Assembly: GCF_030403775.1 (NCBI RefSeq)
Contig: NZ_JAQMWQ010000019.1
Location: forward strand, 49,538 to 113,537
DNA from: Paenibacillus sp. BSR1-1
GTDB taxonomy: Bacteria > Bacillota > Bacilli > Bacillales > Cytobacillaceae
Direction: 5' to 3'
DNA: 64,000 nt
Positions within the stretch are counted from its first letter, which is position 1. Every line of letters starts with the position of its first letter. Below are positions 61,747-64,000 of this stretch, piece by piece. A model generated the notes under the pieces. It was not told the origin of the DNA, did not search any database, and worked only from the letters and a program-made list of their open reading frames with translations. The translations under genes were made by a program, and so were the position numbers.

Positions 61747-61820
61747 AAAAAAAGACTCACCCAATTACTCCTAAAACAGGGCATTGAGTGAGTCTCTGTA
61801 TCTCCGTCACATTTTAACTT
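61747..61820 (-). ncRNA. Candidate small RNA of about 74 nt
   Basis: A strong promoter at 61827-61855 is followed on the minus strand by about 25 bases and then a 13-bp terminator stem (AGACTCACTCAAT with ATTGGGTGAGTCT, one G-T pair) and a T run. There is no usable reading frame between them, since the only early ATG is followed by TGA. It could be a free small RNA or an attenuated leader for the hydrolase gene 200 bases downstream. No T-box or known riboswitch motif is visible. Confidence 0.55.
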
Positions 61821-61826
61821 AACATG

Positions 61827-61855
61827 AATATAAATGAGTCCTTAAAAATTGTCAA
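61827..61855 (-). promoter_or_regulatory. Sigma-A promoter for the candidate small RNA
   Basis: On the minus strand TTGACA (perfect -35) and TATATT (-10) are spaced by 17 bases. Confidence 0.75.
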
Positions 61856-61916
61856 CCACTTTTAAGTATAGCATGCAGCTCCGCTCTTATTGACCATCAC
61901 GAATAATTTTTGGGTT

Positions 61917-62345
61917 GACGGGCATTATGAAGCCCTCTTATTTACCGTGACATCTTTTTTTCGGGCCTGACGGGCATTATGAAGCCGTCTTATTTACCGT
62001 GACGGCTTTATTTCGTGCCTGACGGGCATTATGAAGCCCTCTTACTTACCGTGACATCTTTTTTTCGGGCCTGACGGGCATTATGAAGCCCTCTTACTTA
62101 CCGTGACATCTTTTTTTCGAGCCTGACGGACATTATGAAGCCCTCTTACTTACCGTGACATCTTTTTTTCGAGCCTGACGGGCATTATGAAGCCCTCTTA
62201 CTTACCGTGACATCTTTTTTTCGGCCTGACTGGCATTATGAAGTCCTCTTATTTACCGTGACGGCTTTATTTCGAGCCTAACGGGCATTATGAAGCCCTC
62301 TTATTTACCGTGACAGTTTTTTTTCGGTGCTGACGGGCATTATGA
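61917..62345. repeat. 52-bp tandem repeat array 2
   Basis: GGGCATTAT or a one-base variant recurs at 61920, 61972, 62024, 62076, 62128, 62180, 62231, 62283 and 62335, so nine copies at a 52-base period with one 51-base step. Each unit contains GGGCATTATGAAGCCC, which can fold, then TTACCGTGACA and a T run with CG. There are no spacers. The array lies between the candidate small RNA and the end of the tRNA operon. Confidence 0.92.
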
Positions 62346-62412
62346 TCTGCTCTTATATTTAATGACTTTAGGATAGTTAATATTAATTATGTACATAACA
62401 AAAGGTTAAAAT

Positions 62413-62447
62413 AAAAACGTCTCTCATGCAATATGAGAAACGTTTTT
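62413..62447 (-). terminator. Terminator of the rRNA-tRNA operon
   Basis: On the minus strand AAAAACGTTTCTCATA pairs with the T/GAGAGACGTTTTT arm around a small loop, ending in TTTTTA. It follows the last tRNA. Confidence 0.85.
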
Positions 62448-62449
62448 GA

Positions 62450-62530
62450 TACCGGTGGTCGGGGTCGAACCGACACTCCAGAGGAACACGATTTTGAGTC
62501 GTGCGCGTCTGCCAATTCCGCCACACCGGC
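62450..62530 (-). tRNA. tRNA-Leu (CAA)
   Basis: Type II tRNA with a long variable arm; the anticodon loop CTCAAAA gives CAA. Acceptor GCCGGTG pairs with CACCGGT. CCA is not encoded. It is the last tRNA of the array. Confidence 0.95.
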
Positions 62531-62555
62531 GTGACAATATTTTTTTTGAATCTAA

Positions 62556-62641
62556 TGCCGAGGACCGGAATCGAACCGGTACGGTAGTCACCTACCGCAG
62601 GATTTTAAGTCCTGTGCGTCTGCCAGTTCCGCCACCCCGGC
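62556..62641 (-). tRNA. tRNA-Leu (TAA)
   Basis: Type II tRNA with a long variable arm; the anticodon loop CTTAAAA gives TAA. CCA is not encoded. Confidence 0.96.
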
Positions 62642-62686
62642 GAAATTAAAATAACCTGTTCATACCCATACTCAACGTAAGTTTTA

Positions 62687-62760
<74 letters not shown>

Positions 62761-62768
62761 ATAAAAAT

Positions 62769-62843
62769 TGGAGCGGAAGACGGGATTCGAACCCGCGACC
62801 CCCACCTTGGCAAGGTGGTGTTCTACCACTGAACTACTTCCGC
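62769..62843 (-). tRNA. tRNA-Gly (GCC)
   Basis: Anticodon loop TTGCCAA gives GCC. Acceptor GCGGAAG/CTTCCGC and encoded CCA are present. Confidence 0.96.
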
Positions 62844-62847
62844 AAAA

Positions 62848-62922
62848 TGGCTGGGCTAGCTGGATTTGAACCAACGCATGTCGCAGTCAAAGTGCGATGC
62901 CTTACCGCTTGGCTATAGCCCA
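62848..62922 (-). tRNA. tRNA-Gln (TTG)
   Basis: Anticodon loop CTTTGAC gives TTG. Acceptor TGGGCTA/TAGCCCA and encoded CCA are present. Confidence 0.96.
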
Positions 62923-62962
62923 ATGTCATTAATAACTAAACAAGAATTTATTTAAAATATTA

Positions 62963-63039
62963 TGGGGCGACTGATGGGAATCGAACCCACGAATGTCGGA
63001 ACCACAATCCGATGCGTTAACCACTTCGCCACAATCGCC
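62963..63039 (-). tRNA. tRNA-His (GTG)
   Basis: Anticodon loop TTGTGGT gives GTG. The eight-pair acceptor with the extra 5' G typical of tRNA-His is encoded, and CCA is present. Confidence 0.95.
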
Positions 63040-63048
63040 ACAATATAA

Positions 63049-63122
63049 TGGCAGGGGTAGTAGGAATCGAACCCACACCAAAGGTTTTGGAGACCTTCGT
63101 TCTACCTTTAAACTATACCCCT
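63049..63122 (-). tRNA. tRNA-Trp (CCA)
   Basis: Anticodon loop CTCCAAA gives CCA. Acceptor AGGGGTA/TACCCCT and encoded 3' CCA are present. Confidence 0.96.
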
Positions 63123-63127
63123 GTAAA

Positions 63128-63212
63128 TGGTGGAGGGGGACGGATTCGAACCGCCGAACCCGGAGGGAGCGGATTTACAGTCCGCCGCGTTTAGCCACTT
63201 CGCTACCCCTCC
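63128..63212 (-). tRNA. tRNA-Tyr (GTA)
   Basis: Type II tRNA; anticodon loop CTGTAAA gives GTA. Acceptor GGAGGGG/CCCCTCC and encoded CCA are present. Confidence 0.96.
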
Positions 63213-63236
63213 ACATATAATCAACTAAAACATAAA

Positions 63237-63312
63237 TGGTGGCTCAGGACGGAATCGAACCGCCGACACAAGGATTTTCAGTCCTTTGCTCTACCGACTG
63301 AGCTACTGAGCC
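63237..63312 (-). tRNA. tRNA-Phe (GAA)
   Basis: Anticodon loop CTGAAAA gives GAA. Acceptor GGCTCAG/CTGAGCC and encoded CCA are present. No tRNA-Thr lies between this gene and tRNA-Tyr. Confidence 0.96.
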
Positions 63313-63347
63313 ACGTTAAAATTTTATTTAGCCATTTCCATTTAAAA

Positions 63348-63424
63348 TGGCGGTCTGGACGGGACTCGAACCCGCGACCTCCTGCGTGACAGGCAGGCAT
63401 TCTAACCAACTGAACTACCAGACC
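63348..63424 (-). tRNA. tRNA-Asp (GTC)
   Basis: Anticodon loop CTGTCAC gives GTC. Acceptor GGTCTGG/CCAGACC and encoded CCA are present. Confidence 0.96.
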
Positions 63425-63427
63425 GTA

Positions 63428-63501
<74 letters not shown>

Positions 63502-63550
63502 ACGATAAAAACAATATATTCTGTTCATGTACAAAAGTGCAAGTACATTA

Positions 63551-63626
63551 TGGTGGAGGATGACGGGATCGAACCGCCGACCCTCTGCTTGTAAGGCAGA
63601 TGCTCTCCCAGCTGAGCTAATCCTCC
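63551..63626 (-). tRNA. tRNA-Val (TAC)
   Basis: Anticodon loop CTTACAA gives TAC. Acceptor GGAGGAT/ATCCTCC and encoded CCA are present. Confidence 0.96.
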
Positions 63627-63635
63627 ATATATAAG

Positions 63636-63710
63636 TGGTGACCCCTACGGGATTCGAACCCGTGTTACCGCCGTGAAAGGGCGGTGTCTTAACCGCTTGA
63701 CCAAGGGGCC
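63636..63710 (-). tRNA. tRNA-Glu (TTC)
   Basis: Anticodon loop CTTTCAC gives TTC. Acceptor GGCCCCT pairs with AGGGGTC (one G-T pair), and CCA is encoded. Confidence 0.96.
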
Positions 63711-63725
63711 ATTTTAAAAGATTAA

Positions 63726-63817
63726 TGGCGGAGAGCAAGGGATTTGAACCCTTGAGACAGGGTTACCCGCCTACACGATTTCCAATCGTGCTCCTTCGGC
63801 CACTCGGACAGCTCTCC
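63726..63817 (-). tRNA. tRNA-Ser (GGA)
   Basis: Type II tRNA with a long variable arm; anticodon loop TTGGAAA gives GGA. Acceptor GGAGAGC/GCTCTCC and encoded CCA are present. Confidence 0.96.
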
Positions 63818-63824
63818 ATTAAAA

Positions 63825-63899
63825 TGGCTCCGCAGGTAGGACTCGAACCTACGACCGATCGGTTAACAGCCGATAGCTCTACCACTGAGCTACTGCGGA
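63825..63899 (-). tRNA. tRNA-Asn (GTT)
   Basis: Anticodon loop CTGTTAA gives GTT. Acceptor TCCGCAG/CTGCGGA and encoded CCA are present. It is the first tRNA after the 5S gene. Confidence 0.96.
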
Positions 63900-63913
63900 A
63901 CAATGATATAACA

Positions 63914-64000
<87 letters not shown>

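Noticed and set aside
61747..61820. T-box leader
   Set aside because: The conserved GGTGG-type T-box sequence and specifier stem are absent and the transcript is too short.
61917..62345. CRISPR array or protein-coding repeat
   Set aside because: Units are contiguous, contain no unique spacers, and have a period of 52, which is not a multiple of three, with stops in all frames.

Overview
The window is AT-rich DNA from a spore-forming member of the Bacillaceae (Bacillus or Neobacillus-like). The evidence is the gene content and order: a block queG, yhbB-like amidase, trmL, prkA, yhbH that resembles the B. subtilis yhb region, nagAB-nagR with NagR-type operators, a kamA/yod-type lysine cluster, many GGAGG ribosome binding sites, cre-like sites, and a 5S rRNA followed by a trnD-like tRNA array.

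Layout. 1-3760: the end of an MMPL transporter, an unknown small gene, a secreted single-domain nucleotidase-like enzyme and an ArsB/SLC13-type permease. 3761-4470: an intergenic pair of inverted GC-rich repeats bracketed by near-identical terminators. 4471-8402: gluconate kinase, RpiR regulator and GntP permease. 8627-15520: an operon with a LarA-superfamily nickel-pincer enzyme (probable D-gluconate 2-epimerase), an SDR (probable D-mannonate oxidoreductase), larE, a second gluconate kinase and decayed larB/larC, opposite a ROK regulator. 15630-16830: a NERD-domain protein and a 52-bp tandem array. 16877-21753: a five-gene sugar operon (AraC regulator, two Gfo/Idh dehydrogenases, two TIM-barrel isomerases). 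21957-29343: uxaC-gnd, a second ROK regulator and two GPH-type transporters. 29734-34160: azoreductase, GGDEF protein, histidine kinase and CAP-domain lipoprotein. 34290-39258: GlcNAc regulon. 39297-47141: the conserved sporulation and tRNA-modification block. 47464-60443: a lysine catabolic operon under a lysine riboswitch. 60612-64000: an alpha/beta hydrolase, a candidate small RNA, a second 52-bp tandem array, 15 tRNAs and the 3' part of a 5S rRNA gene.

Two systems stand out. First, uxaC and gnd share an operon, and the neighbouring operon holds a mannonate oxidoreductase-like SDR, a LarA-type epimerase and a gluconate kinase. Together these could convert glucuronate to fructuronate, mannonate, gluconate, 6-phosphogluconate and ribulose 5-phosphate, bypassing the 2-keto-3-deoxygluconate route. 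Four promoters in this region share a 28-bp palindromic element, and most carry cre-like sites. However, larB and larC, needed to make the nickel cofactor, are visibly broken, so the route depends on another copy or is being lost. Second, a lysine riboswitch whose P1 helix overlaps the terminator stem precedes an 11-gene cluster for degradation of lysine through beta-lysine. That architecture predicts activation by lysine, and it places a DUF3870 protein, an M81 (MlrC-like) protein and an unusually short acetyltransferase in lysine catabolism.
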